NCBI GenBank assembly: GCA_900299555.1
Contig: OODV01000173.1
Coordinates: 1-42,464 of the forward strand
Direction of reading: 5' to 3'
Length of the DNA stretch: 42,464 bases
Origin: an uncultured Endozoicomonas sp.
GTDB lineage: Bacteria > Pseudomonadota > Gammaproteobacteria > Pseudomonadales > Endozoicomonadaceae
Shown here: positions 1 through 8,190 of the stretch, piece by piece
How the letters are laid out: every line of letters begins with the position of its first letter
Position numbering within the stretch: position 1 is the stretch's first letter
Notes under the pieces: generated by a model
The model's input: the letters and a program-made list of their open reading frames with translations, nothing else
What the model was told of the DNA's origin: nothing
Database searches by the model: none
Made by a program: the position numbers and the translations under genes

Positions 1-291
1 CGAACATTAAGCTCGAAACCCAGAGCAGCATAGACTGCTTGTAGAGTCGGTAATATAAGAGAATTGGCCAGTTCAGAAGTTACACTGGAAATGCTTTATT
101 AATTTCAGAAATAAACTTCTCAAACGTCCGTAATACCTAAGCTCTAAAGCTGAGGAGAGGTACTTTCTTGATTTTAAGCGGAAAATTGATGTATCGCTTA
201 CAGAGGCGTGGGATCGGGGTGGGTGAGTTTTTTTCGAAAAAATTACATGTGCTGTTCAAATAAAACGAACCGGTGCCAGCAGCAAGAGTTT
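1..291. other. Left-edge non-coding stretch
   Basis: No gene with a credible start and ribosome binding site is visible. On the minus strand, bases 98 to 1 are open and read a protein-like segment ending in LQAVYAALGFELNV, reminiscent of the C-terminus of XRE-type antitoxins. It has no start codon and is preceded by stops, so at most it is a remnant or the edge of a degraded gene running off the window. Confidence 0.3.
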
Positions 292-328
292 AACCAAGTG
301 AGCCATATTGTGATTTGCTCACTTGGTT
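292..328 (-). terminator. Stem-loop after tauC
   Basis: A perfect 12-bp inverted repeat (AACCAAGTGAGC at 292-303, its complement at 317-328) with a 13-base loop lies 18 bases beyond the tauC stop. The T-run after it on the minus strand is weak (TAAACTCTT), so termination is likely but not canonical. Confidence 0.55.
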
Positions 329-346
329 GATTCAGGAGTGCTTTGA

Positions 347-1237
347 CTAATACCCTTTCCAGGGCACCAGTTTTTTCTCCAGATGACGCATCAGCAAATC
401 GAAACTATAGGCAATCAATCCAATAATAATAATCCCGGCAATGACCACATCCGTTACCATAAACTCGGCAGCGTTCAGCACCATAAATCCAATACCTGCT
501 TCAGCGGCGACCATTTCTGAGGCCACCAGAGTCGTCCAGCCAAAGCCGATACCAATTCTCAGCCCGGTCAGTATCTCGGGCAGGGCACTTTTAATGATCA
601 CGTGGTAAAGCACCTGCAACTTGCTGGCTCCCATGGAATAGGCTGCCTGAATCTGTTCACTTTTGGCGGCATTGACACCCGCACGTGCACTTAACGCAAT
701 GGGGGCAAACATGGCCAGATAGATCAGGGTTACCTTACTCGCTTCGTCAATGCCCAGCCAGATAATGATCAGTGGCAGATAAGCCAGTGGTGGCAGTGGG
801 CGGTAAAACTCAATAATGGGATCGAAAATACCGCGAAACCAGACATTGCAGCCGATCAATATTCCCACAGGAATCGCAGTCACTGCTGCCAGTATGAATG
901 CCCCAAAAACACGACCAAGGCTGGCCTGCATGTGCTCAGCAAGGGACGCTCCGGCAAAACCATCCGTCACCAGCTCTCCCATTCTGGCTGCCACATCAAG
1001 CGGGGAAGGTAGAAACAAGGGCTTGATCCAGCCCAGTTCTGTGGCGGCCAGCCATATCAGCATGCAGCAGAGGGTGGTGACTATGGCAATGAGTCGACTG
1101 TCTCCCTGACCAGGCTCGCCATAATAACTGCCGGGTGTCATGGTTTTTGACAGGATTTTGTCTTTTAATTTAACCAGCAATGGTGTCGGTTGCCTGTCTG
1201 CTTCACACTGTTCCAGTGGGATGGATTCTGTGTTCAT
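347..1237 (-). CDS. tauC: Taurine ABC transporter permease TauC
   Basis: This is the inner-membrane permease of a sulfonate/taurine ABC importer (BPD_transp_1 family, as in TauC/SsuC). The protein of about 296 residues has a hydrophilic N-terminus and about six hydrophobic segments. It carries the permease EAA-type loop around ARAGVNAAKSEQIQAAYSMGASKLQVLYHV, cited here only by its position near residues 185-215. I chose the ATG at 1237 (MNTESIPLEQ) over an in-frame ATG at 1261. An AGGAGG sits 9 bases before 1237, and the 1261 start would overlap tauB by 23 bases. Only one base separates it from the tauB stop, so the two are probably translationally coupled. It is the last gene of tpa-tauA-tauB-tauC and is followed by a stem-loop. 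The substrate is inferred from the neighbours; a related sulfonate is possible. Confidence 0.9.
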   Translation of the reverse strand: MNTESIPLEQCEADRQPTPLLVKLKDKILSKTMTPGSYYGEPGQGDSRLIAIVTTLCCMLIWLAATELGWIKPLFLPSPLDVAARMGELVTDGFAGASLAEHMQASLGRVFGAFILAAVTAIPVGILIGCNVWFRGIFDPIIEFYRPLPPLAYLPLIIIWLGIDEASKVTLIYLAMFAPIALSARAGVNAAKSEQIQAAYSMGASKLQVLYHVIIKSALPEILTGLRIGIGFGWTTLVASEMVAAEAGIGFMVLNAAEFMVTDVVIAGIIIIGLIAYSFDLLMRHLEKKLVPWKGY

Positions 1238-1238
1238 T

Positions 1239-2090
1239 TCAACAAGCCTCCTGAACTTCATCCTGGTGAATGATGGAGAGAATTTTTTCTCTCATGGCAA
1301 TAAAGTCCGGTTCAGATTTAACCGCTCTTGCATCCCGGCATTCCAGAAAACGACGGTTGAAGTTCAGGTCAAAGGCGTGGGTAATCCGCCCCGGTCTGGG
1401 AGACATAACGATCAGTTTTGAGGCCATAAACAGTGCTTCTTCGACACTGTGGGTAATAAAGAACATCATTTTGCTGGTGGCCTGCCAGGCGTCCAGCAGC
1501 AATTCCTGCAGTGTTTCCCGAGTCAGAGCATCCAGTGCGCCGAGTGGCTCATCCAGAAGCAGAATGCTTGGGTCATTGGTTAAGGCTCTGGCAATACCAA
1601 CCCTCTGTTGCATACCACCGGACAGCTGATACACCTTATGTTGATGAAAATCCTGGAGGCCAACCAGTGCGAGGTATTTTTCTGCTTTTTCACGGCGCTC
1701 TGAGGCACTGACGCCTTGAAGCTTCAGGCCAAATTCTGTGTTCTCTACCACATTCATCCCCGGGAAGAGGGCATGCTTTTGAAAAACCACACCGCGTTCA
1801 GCGCTGGGGCCGAGAATCTGGTCACCAATGTCGCGCCCCATGGATACCCGGGGGACACCCGTTAACGTTGAGCTGCCGAGTGTCAGATAACCTTTAGTGG
1901 GCCTGATAAAGCCGGCAATAAGATTGAGCAGTGTCGTTTTACCACAGCCTGAAGCACCAAGGGCGACGACCAGCTCTCCCTTTTCGATCTCAAGATTAAC
2001 ACCGGACAGGGCAGTAACTGGGGAGCCTCCCTGCAAACCGGGGTATTCCACTGAGACGTCCCGGATTCTCAGCACCTTGTCCATACTCAT
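1239..2090 (-). CDS. tauB: Taurine ABC transporter ATP-binding protein TauB
   Basis: This is the ATPase that powers sulfonate import. The 283-residue protein shows all ABC ATPase motifs in order: Walker [10 protein letters not shown] near residue 43, a Q-loop region [12 protein letters not shown] near 103, the signature [15 protein letters not shown] near 156, Walker B ILLLDEP near 175 and the H-loop [10 protein letters not shown] near 211. The family is usually about 255 residues; the extra length is C-terminal. The start at 2090 has an AAGGAAG 7 bases upstream. It lies 83 bases after tauA and abuts tauC. Sequence and context both indicate the TauB/SsuB group, and the adjacent aminotransferase and isfD/isfE-like genes favour taurine over alkanesulfonates. 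Confidence 0.92.
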   Translation of the reverse strand: MSMDKVLRIRDVSVEYPGLQGGSPVTALSGVNLEIEKGELVVALGASGCGKTTLLNLIAGFIRPTKGYLTLGSSTLTGVPRVSMGRDIGDQILGPSAERGVVFQKHALFPGMNVVENTEFGLKLQGVSASERREKAEKYLALVGLQDFHQHKVYQLSGGMQQRVGIARALTNDPSILLLDEPLGALDALTRETLQELLLDAWQATSKMMFFITHSVEEALFMASKLIVMSPRPGRITHAFDLNFNRRFLECRDARAVKSEPDFIAMREKILSIIHQDEVQEAC

Positions 2091-2173
2091 GTGATTACTT
2101 CCTTATCCAGCGAATGGGAATACCTGACCTTTTGAAAGGCAGGTATTGATGACACGCAAAAACTGTTCCGGAA

Positions 2174-3205
2174 TCAGTCGGCCAGTTCCATCGCCAATTC
2201 GGCATAGGCAGGGTTCACGAACGTGCTGTAGTCATCCTGAAGTGCATTGATCTTCTTTTCTTCCAGCAAAAACTCTGAGGTGTAAAGAAGCGCCTTTGCC
2301 GCACCCCCTTCCATCTGGCAGCCAAGCCACTTGCAGGAAACCTGTGCAGGGATATCCGGGAATTCATAAAGGGCCATTGCTTCGACCACCTGATCCAGTT
2401 CACCATCTACGATGTTTTTGACAGACTGGGCGATAGGGTGTTCGCTGGAGAAGTCGGCACCCGCCTGACGGTAAGTGTTGTCCACCTCAGCAATTACCTT
2501 GATCACTTTTGCCACAAATTCGGGAGATTCTTTGGCAAAGGACTTACTGTCGATCAGACCATCAAAGGTCGGTTTACCCCAGTTGCTCAGCTCTTTGGAT
2601 GAAATAAGTACAGAGCCTTCTTTCTTGATGTTGCCCAGTACCGGGTCCCAGATAAAGGCACCATCAATATCACCTCTGGCCCAGGCGGCAGAAATGGCAT
2701 TGGGCTGCATATTGACCAGCTTTACGTCCTTTTCACTCAGGCCAAACTCTTTGAGGGCAAAGAGCATGTGGTAATGGGTGGTCGAAACAAAAGGTACGGC
2801 GATCCGCTTACCTTTTAGATCCGAAGGTGAGTGAATACCGCTTCCATCGCGAACCACCAGAGCTTCTGCCTCAGCAATGTTTTCCATAATCCAGACCAGC
2901 TCCACATCAACACCCCGGCTGACGGCAGTGGCAATAGGGCTGGAACCGGCTACGGTCAGGTCAACACTGCCAGAGGCAATACCGGTAATGGCCTTGGCGC
3001 CGGAATCAAACTTCCGCCACTTGATTTCAACACCGGTCTCCTTTTCAACCAGTTTCTGGTCGATGGCGTATTTCCAGGGGTTAAACATTCCCTGGTAACC
3101 GATGGTGACCACGTCTTTGGCATAACTGATGCCAGACGTAACCGCCAGACTGAGAGAGAGGGCTACCGTACCCAGCGTATTTTTAAACGTACCGGTTTTG
3201 CTCAT
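2174..3205 (-). CDS. tauA: Taurine-binding periplasmic protein TauA
   Basis: This is the periplasmic substrate-binding protein of the taurine importer (NMT1/TauA-type, SBP_bac cluster). The 343-residue precursor has a Sec signal peptide ending near SGISYA-KD (residue 30). The mature part begins VVTIGYQGMFNPWKYAIDQ, typical of TauA. Other family features are the segment SGSVDLTVAGSSPIATAVSRG near residues 78-97 and WARGDIDGAFIWDPV near 175. The start at 3205 has AAGGAAA 6-7 bases upstream. It sits 116 bases after tpa, a gap that holds a short CACTGT/ACAGTG hairpin (3299-3317) which could set the ratio between enzyme and transporter. Its position between tpa and tauB makes taurine the likely ligand. 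Confidence 0.9.
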   Translation of the reverse strand: MSKTGTFKNTLGTVALSLSLAVTSGISYAKDVVTIGYQGMFNPWKYAIDQKLVEKETGVEIKWRKFDSGAKAITGIASGSVDLTVAGSSPIATAVSRGVDVELVWIMENIAEAEALVVRDGSGIHSPSDLKGKRIAVPFVSTTHYHMLFALKEFGLSEKDVKLVNMQPNAISAAWARGDIDGAFIWDPVLGNIKKEGSVLISSKELSNWGKPTFDGLIDSKSFAKESPEFVAKVIKVIAEVDNTYRQAGADFSSEHPIAQSVKNIVDGELDQVVEAMALYEFPDIPAQVSCKWLGCQMEGGAAKALLYTSEFLLEEKKINALQDDYSTFVNPAYAELAMELAD

Positions 3206-3321
3206 GACTGTTTCCTTTCAGTTTATGGTGACTGGCTGTATTTATAAGTTTGGGGTGCACCAAGTGGGTGCGTTAGTAAGGGTGTTTACTTTGTCGTGCA
3301 CTGTTTGAAGTACAGTGTCTT

Positions 3322-4590
3322 CTAAGGTGATATCTCAGTAATCACTTCATCCAGAATGCTCAGGATACGATCCGCTTCTTCCTGGTTGATGGTCAGCGCA
3401 GGGCTGAGGCAGAGGCTATTATTGAACTGGCTGAAGGAGCGGTTGGTTCTGCCAATCATCAAGCCTTTCTCAAGGCACAGCCCTGCTACCTTGATGGCTA
3501 CCTGCTCATCTACCGGCTCTTCGGATACAGAGTCATTGACCAGCTCAATGCCGAGGAAAAGGCCTTTGCCCCTGACATCGCCAACAATAGGGTGCTTTTG
3601 TTGAAGCTGTCTGAGACCAGCCATCAGGTACTCACCCATATGGCTGGCATTTTCCAGCAGCTTCTCATCTTCCAGAATCCGCAGGTTTTCCAGTGCAGCT
3701 GCGGGCCCGGCAGTGCATCCGCCAAAGGTGCTGATATCGCGGAAATAGTCTTCCCGGTCTTCAGGGTTCCCTTTAAACAGATTGAACACAGCTTCTGTGG
3801 TCACGGTGCAGGAGATGGCGGCGTAGCCTGAAGCGACGCCCTTGGCCAGAGTGACAATATCCGGCTTGATACCGTAATGCTGATAACCAAACCAGGCACC
3901 GGTCCGCCCCATGCCGCAGACCACTTCGTCAATGTGCAGCAGAATGTCGTACTTACGACAGATTTCTTGTATTTTCTGCCAGTATCCTTCTGGTGGGGTA
4001 ATTACGCCACCTCCGGCAGTAATGGGCTCAAGAACAACCGCACCAACGGTATCAGGCCCCTCTTTCAGAATGACCTCTTCCATCGCCTCTGCCGCGCGTA
4101 TGCCGTAGTCTGCGATATCGCCATACTGACTCCGGTACTCGCAGCAATGAGGGATTTCGATAAAACCGGGAGTAAAAGGGCCGTACTGTGAACGTCGCTC
4201 TTCCTGTCCAGTTGAACTGAGGCAGGTGATGGTTGTGCCGTGATAATCCCGTTCTCTGTACAGAATTTTGTGTTTTTTTCCGTTGTATTTCTTATGGGCG
4301 ATCTGACGCACCATTTTGTAGGCTTTCTCATTGGCTTCAGAGCCTGAGTTAGACAGATAGACTCGACTCATGCCCGGCATCTTCTCCAGCAACTTCTTGC
4401 TGAACTCTGCAGCAACCGGTGTGCCAGCTGTTGCTGCAAAGAAGTTTAATGTTTCCAGCTGCTGTTTTACGGCCTCCGCAATTGAACGTCTGCCATAGCC
4501 GACATTCACCGTCCATACGCCACCGGCAGAAGCATCCAGGTATTCCTTACCATTGATGTCCCAGACTTTCAGTCCCTCACCTTTCACCAT
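3322..4590 (-). CDS. tpa: Taurine-pyruvate aminotransferase (5' end cut by TGA)
   Basis: This is a class III PLP-dependent omega-aminotransferase. Tpa converts taurine plus pyruvate to sulfoacetaldehyde plus alanine. The open part encodes 422 residues from MVKGEGLKVWD, with the family-typical segment SGGVWTVNVGYGR, the cofactor-binding IDEVVCGMGRTGAWFG and the PLP lysine in TLAKGVASGY. Known Tpa proteins are about 30 residues longer at the N-terminus. The missing part is present upstream in the same frame (ATG at 4674, MNIAEIDRQHVWHHL) but is followed by an in-frame TGA at 4627-4629. The ATG at 4590 has no ribosome binding site, while the one at 4674 has GGGAG 8 bases upstream. Expression of an active enzyme therefore depends on readthrough, on weak internal initiation, or on the stop being a sequencing error. 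Confidence 0.85.
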   Translation of the reverse strand: MVKGEGLKVWDINGKEYLDASAGGVWTVNVGYGRRSIAEAVKQQLETLNFFAATAGTPVAAEFSKKLLEKMPGMSRVYLSNSGSEANEKAYKMVRQIAHKKYNGKKHKILYRERDYHGTTITCLSSTGQEERRSQYGPFTPGFIEIPHCCEYRSQYGDIADYGIRAAEAMEEVILKEGPDTVGAVVLEPITAGGGVITPPEGYWQKIQEICRKYDILLHIDEVVCGMGRTGAWFGYQHYGIKPDIVTLAKGVASGYAAISCTVTTEAVFNLFKGNPEDREDYFRDISTFGGCTAGPAAALENLRILEDEKLLENASHMGEYLMAGLRQLQQKHPIVGDVRGKGLFLGIELVNDSVSEEPVDEQVAIKVAGLCLEKGLMIGRTNRSFSQFNNSLCLSPALTINQEEADRILSILDEVITEISP

Positions 4591-4674
4591 GACAGGAGGC
4601 TGTTTATGGTCATAGATGGCGTGCTGTCAAAGGTGGTGCCAGACGTGCTGACGATCAATTTCTGCAATGTTCAT
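4591..4674 (-). other. Severed native 5' end of tpa
   Basis: In the tpa frame, codons from the ATG at 4674 read MNIAEIDRQHVWHHL, stop (TGA 4627-4629), then QHAIYDHKQPPV, and run directly into MVKGEG of the main reading frame. The pattern HVWHHL-x-QH is what Tpa homologues have at their N-terminus, and a GGGAG ribosome binding site precedes the 4674 ATG. This is therefore the original start of the gene with one nonsense codon at position 16. Confidence 0.8.
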
Positions 4675-4754
4675 TGGCTTACTCCCTGGCGTTTGTGCTT
4701 TTTTTCAAACTAAAAAAATCCTGCAAATGTGCCTAGTGACAGTTTTGTTTTTTT

Positions 4755-4786
4755 ATAAGGCCAGTAATCAGCAAATGGTTGGCCAG
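4755..4786 (-). promoter_or_regulatory. Candidate TauR operator (direct repeat)
   Basis: In the gap between tpa and tauR, read on the minus strand, CTGGCCAACC (4786-4777) and CTGGCCTTAT (4764-4755) form a direct repeat 22 bases apart, about two helical turns. MocR-type regulators bind such spaced direct repeats. The second copy resembles the CTGGACYTAA box described for Rhodobacter TauR. This is a prediction from pattern and position only. Confidence 0.4.
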
Positions 4787-4877
4787 AAACTTGCTTTGCA
4801 GGTAGGGCAGGTGTTTAGAAAGGGAGTTGATAGGAATACTGCTCCAAAATGGTGAGGCTAAAGGAGATGGATGACGA

Positions 4878-6401
4878 ATGAGTGAGCATTTGCTGCATAT
4901 TGACTTTACCCGGGCAAGAGGTCTTCAGGAGCAGATTCGCGAGCACCTGACCACCATGATTCATCAGAACCATTTTGGCGATCGAGCGTTGCCATCCTGC
5001 CGGAAGATGGCGGAAATGCTCAAGGTTTCCAGAAATACCATTGTCCTGGTTTATGAAAAACTGGTGGACGAGGGATTTCTGATCTCACGGGAACGAAGCG
5101 GCTATTTTGTCAACCTGGACTACCTGTCACAGAATACACAACTGGTGTCCAGAGCCTCTTCTCTGAATCCATCAGTATCGGACTCATGTTCTTCTTCGAT
5201 TTGCTGGAAAGATCGACTTGTCAGGGATCTTTCCAGCTATCAAAACATCAGGAAACCCTCAGACTGGTAGGATTACCCATACCCCTTTATTTTTGGCCAG
5301 CCTGATCATTCACTTTTCCCCCTGAATCAGTGGCGTGAATGCAGTCGTCTGGCCCAGCGGCAGAGTGCGATGAAAGCGTGGGTTTCGGACTTTATGGATA
5401 ATGATGATGAGTTTCTGGTTGATCAGTTAAAACAGCATGTGTTGAGTAAGCGGGGGATTCAGGTCGGCACGGATGAAATACTGGTGACTGTGGGCACCCA
5501 GAACTCTTTGTATCTTCTGGCATCCCTGCTGGGAGGGAAGGGTACCCGGCTGGGTATGGAAGACCCGGGCTATCCGGATGCCAGAAATATCTTTGCCCAT
5601 CATGGAGCGGAGGTGGTTCCGCTGGGAATGGATGATCAGGGCGTCATTCCGGGTAGCCAAATGGATACCTGTAATTATGTGTACCTAACGCCCAGTCATC
5701 AGGTACCCACCAATGTCACCATGTCGATGGAGCGACGGCAGACACTGTTGTCTCAGGCCAGTAAGAAAGACTTCATCATTATTGAAGATGACTATGAGAG
5801 TGAAACAAACCTTCAGGCGCAGCCTCATCCTGCCCTGAAGAGCCTGGATCAGTCCGGGCGGGTGATCTACGTGGGCAGTCTTTCGAAGTCGTTGTCGCGC
5901 GGGCTGAGAATCGGGTTTCTTGTGGCCGATGCAGAACTGATTGAACAGGCTCGAATGTTACGACGACTGATGTATCGACATCCTCCCATGAACAATCAGA
6001 TAACCGCCGCCCTGTTCATTTCCATGGGCTACTACGACAGCTATCTGCGCAAGCTTCGCAAGAGCTATGGTGAAAAGTGGCAGGTGATGAGCGAAGCCCT
6101 TGAGCGCTATCTTCCCGGGAGCATCATTAATCACACGTCAGGTGGTTGTTCTTTCTGGCTGCAGTTGCCCGATGGTATTGATTTGGATTCACTGGTATCC
6201 AGCTGTGCCACAGAAGGCATTATTATTGAACCGGGAGATGTTCATTTTCTGTCGTCAAAATCACCGGGCAACTTTATCCGACTGGGCTTCTCTGCTATTG
6301 CTCCTGAAGCCATTACACCGGGTATTCAAATTCTGTCTCAGGTTATTTCAACTCAGGCCTACCCCTTGGATTGTCCATCAAGATTACTGGTAGCGGTATA
6401 G
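4878..6401 (+). pseudogene. tauR: MocR-type taurine regulator TauR, nonsense codon
   Basis: This is a GntR/MocR regulator of the TauR type: an N-terminal winged-helix domain fused to a fold-type I aminotransferase-like domain that binds PLP. The first open part (4878-5270, 130 residues) holds the DNA-binding domain, with LPSCRKMAEMLKVSRNTIV as its helix-turn-helix. A TAG at 5268-5270 then interrupts. The same frame continues DYPYPFIFGQPDHSLFP and on through 6401, so nothing but this codon separates the halves. The PLP lysine is in VGSLSKSLSRGLRIGF. The full frame would encode about 506 residues, normal for TauR. A single C-to-T change from CAG would explain the TAG. The second half has an internal ATG at 5370 without a clear ribosome binding site. 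It is divergent from tpa and upstream of the isfE- and isfD-like genes, which it presumably activated. The loss may be real or an assembly error. Confidence 0.85.
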
Positions 6402-6509
6402 CAAGAATTAACCTTAATGATGGTTCTCTGTCCCTAAAAAAAACGGCTTCTGTTTCTAATGGTCCTGGTTCCCAGTGTTTAGACTGAGAAGGGTTTACAG
6501 GGGTAGTGT

Positions 6510-7244
6510 ATGTTGTCGATTGAATGGTTACTGATTGTTCCTGTTGCCATTGCTGCGATGACCCGGGGGTATACAGGTTTTGGCTTTGCCGCCATTTCAA
6601 TACTGGCTATCGGTCAGTGGTATCCGGTTCATATTGCCGTGCCTGTGGTGTTGCTTCTGGATGCTGTGACCGGGTTGCCGCTTCTGCTGGGCAGCTGGCG
6701 CCAATGCTGTGTCCGAACTCTGAATTCATTATTACTGGCAGGTGTTGCAGGTATGCCGGCTGGGTTGTTTCTGCTGTTTTATCTGGAAGAATCCACGCTG
6801 AGACTGCTGGTGGCCCTGGTTATTCTGCTGATGGGGCTGATGAATTATCTGCCATCCGGCGTTGGCCAGTTGGTGATAAAGTCTCGCTGGATCTGTGGCG
6901 TGATGTCTGGTTGGACAACCAGTGCCGTATCGGCGGGGGGGATCCCGGTGATCATGCACATGGTGAACTCGTCGCTGTCACTGCGAAAACAGCGGGCAAC
7001 GCTCATCATGTATTTTGTGATCAGTTCCTTATTGTGTGTGTCACTTATTCTGCTGGGCACAGAGGATCTGGATTCGGTATTTGACCTTTTCCTGGGACTG
7101 CTCCCGGTTTGTATCTCGGGTGCCCTGGCAGGCAAGGCCATTTTCCACTTCTACGAGACCGGCAGGGTTCAACAAATCGCATTTTCCTTTATGATGCTTC
7201 TGGCATCGCTTTCACTGGTCAAGGCAGTTTATGTGGCGTTTTGA
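6510..7244 (+). CDS. isfE: TSUP-family sulfonate exporter, IsfE/TauE-like
   Basis: This is a TauE/SafE (DUF81, TSUP) membrane protein of 244 residues with about seven to eight hydrophobic segments and the early family signature AMTRGYTGFGFAAIS near residues 16-30. TSUP proteins export sulfite, sulfoacetate or isethionate. The neighbour is an isfD-like reductase, and the same pairing (tpa, isfD, isfE) was described for Chromohalobacter salexigens. I therefore assign isethionate export. Sulfite export is the alternative, but no sulfonate-cleaving enzyme is encoded here to produce sulfite. AGGGG lies 6 bases before the ATG at 6510. The next gene starts 40 bases downstream. Confidence 0.75.
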   Translation: MLSIEWLLIVPVAIAAMTRGYTGFGFAAISILAIGQWYPVHIAVPVVLLLDAVTGLPLLLGSWRQCCVRTLNSLLLAGVAGMPAGLFLLFYLEESTLRLLVALVILLMGLMNYLPSGVGQLVIKSRWICGVMSGWTTSAVSAGGIPVIMHMVNSSLSLRKQRATLIMYFVISSLLCVSLILLGTEDLDSVFDLFLGLLPVCISGALAGKAIFHFYETGRVQQIAFSFMMLLASLSLVKAVYVAF

Positions 7245-7284
7245 TGTAAACTGCAACACAAGAAATGAAATGGAGTTACGCAGA

Positions 7285-8049
7285 ATGAGTTCATCCACCG
7301 TTTTGATCACAGGGGCAACCTCCGGTTTTGGCCTGGCCAGTGCCATGTTGTTTGCTGAGCATGGTCATTCCCTGATCATCACCGGTCGCCGTGCAGAGCG
7401 TCTGCAGGCACTGGCGGATGAGTTGACGCCCAAAGTGCCGGTTCACAGTGTGACTCTGGACGTTCGCGATACTCAGGCGGTATCGGATATGGTGGATTCA
7501 TTGCCCGACAGTTTTCGAAATATTGAGGTTCTGGTGAATAATGCCGGTCTTGCGCTGGGAGCAGGGCCAGCCTGGGAAGCAAGCTTGGAAGACTGGCAGA
7601 CCATGATTGATACCAATGTGACCGGACTGGTGAATGTGACCCATAAGCTACTGCCGGTTCTGCGTGAACAACCCAAAGGCTCCATCATTAACCTGGCTTC
7701 TGTGGCTGCTAACTGGGCTTATCCGGGGAGTCATGTCTATGGAGCGAGTAAGGCATTTGTTGCCCAGTTCTCCCGCAACCTCCGCTGTGACCTGGCGGGC
7801 AGTGGCATCCGAGTGACCAGCCTTGAACCTGGCATGTGCGAAACCGAGTTTTCACTGGTACGTTTCAAGGGGGATCAGGAGAAGAGTGACAGTATTTATA
7901 AAGGGGTTAATCCGCTCCGCCCGGAAGACATTGCCGATATTATTCTCTGGATTGCCCAGCAGCCAGCGCATATCAATATCAACAGCCTTGAAGTGATGCC
8001 CACCTCCCAGGCATGGGATAATTTCAAAGTGGTTCGGAAAACTGACTGA
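7285..8049 (+). CDS. isfD: SDR sulfoacetaldehyde reductase, IsfD-like
   Basis: This is a classical short-chain dehydrogenase of 254 residues: nucleotide-binding TGATSGFG near residue 9, an RR pair after beta-2 (TGRRAER) that favours NADP(H), NNAG near 85 and the catalytic S-Y-K in NLASVAANWAYPGSHVYGASK. It resembles YdfG-type dehydrogenases, the group that contains IsfD, which reduces sulfoacetaldehyde to isethionate. Context decides the assignment: it follows an isfE-like exporter in a locus with tpa and tauABC. An upstream in-frame ATG at 7231 overlaps isfE; I chose 7285, which has GGAG 9 bases before it. On sequence alone it could be a 3-hydroxy acid dehydrogenase. An imperfect inverted repeat follows the stop. 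Confidence 0.78.
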   Translation: MSSSTVLITGATSGFGLASAMLFAEHGHSLIITGRRAERLQALADELTPKVPVHSVTLDVRDTQAVSDMVDSLPDSFRNIEVLVNNAGLALGAGPAWEASLEDWQTMIDTNVTGLVNVTHKLLPVLREQPKGSIINLASVAANWAYPGSHVYGASKAFVAQFSRNLRCDLAGSGIRVTSLEPGMCETEFSLVRFKGDQEKSDSIYKGVNPLRPEDIADIILWIAQQPAHININSLEVMPTSQAWDNFKVVRKTD

Positions 8050-8061
8050 GAGAATGTTTTG

Positions 8062-8139
8062 TTGAACCACAGAGGTCACGAAGAGCACAAAGAAGCGTTT
8101 TTCTTTTCCTTAGTACTCTTTGTGACCTTTGTGGTTCAA
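8062..8139. repeat. 27-bp imperfect inverted repeat between convergent genes
   Basis: Arms at 8062-8088 and 8113-8139 match in 24 of 27 positions, and all three mismatches become G-U pairs on one RNA strand. The arm begins TTGAACCACAGAGGTCACGA, a type of sequence that recurs as dispersed repeats in many bacterial genomes. Lying between isfD and the convergent gene at 8191-8766, it may act as a bidirectional terminator. A T-rich run (TTTTTCTTTTCC) fills the loop. Confidence 0.65.
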
Positions 8140-8190
8140 TCTTCAGCCCTCGAAATCGTTTAATGGCTCACTCTCAGTGAGGCCGAACCG

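Noticed and set aside
1-98. Partial antitoxin-like gene at the left edge, minus strand
   Set aside because: A protein-like string is visible but there is no start, it follows stop codons, and only about 30 codons are in the window; too little to call.
4627-4629. Reading the tpa TGA as selenocysteine
   Set aside because: No selenocysteine insertion hairpin is evident directly downstream, the position is not catalytic, and Tpa homologues do not have Cys there.
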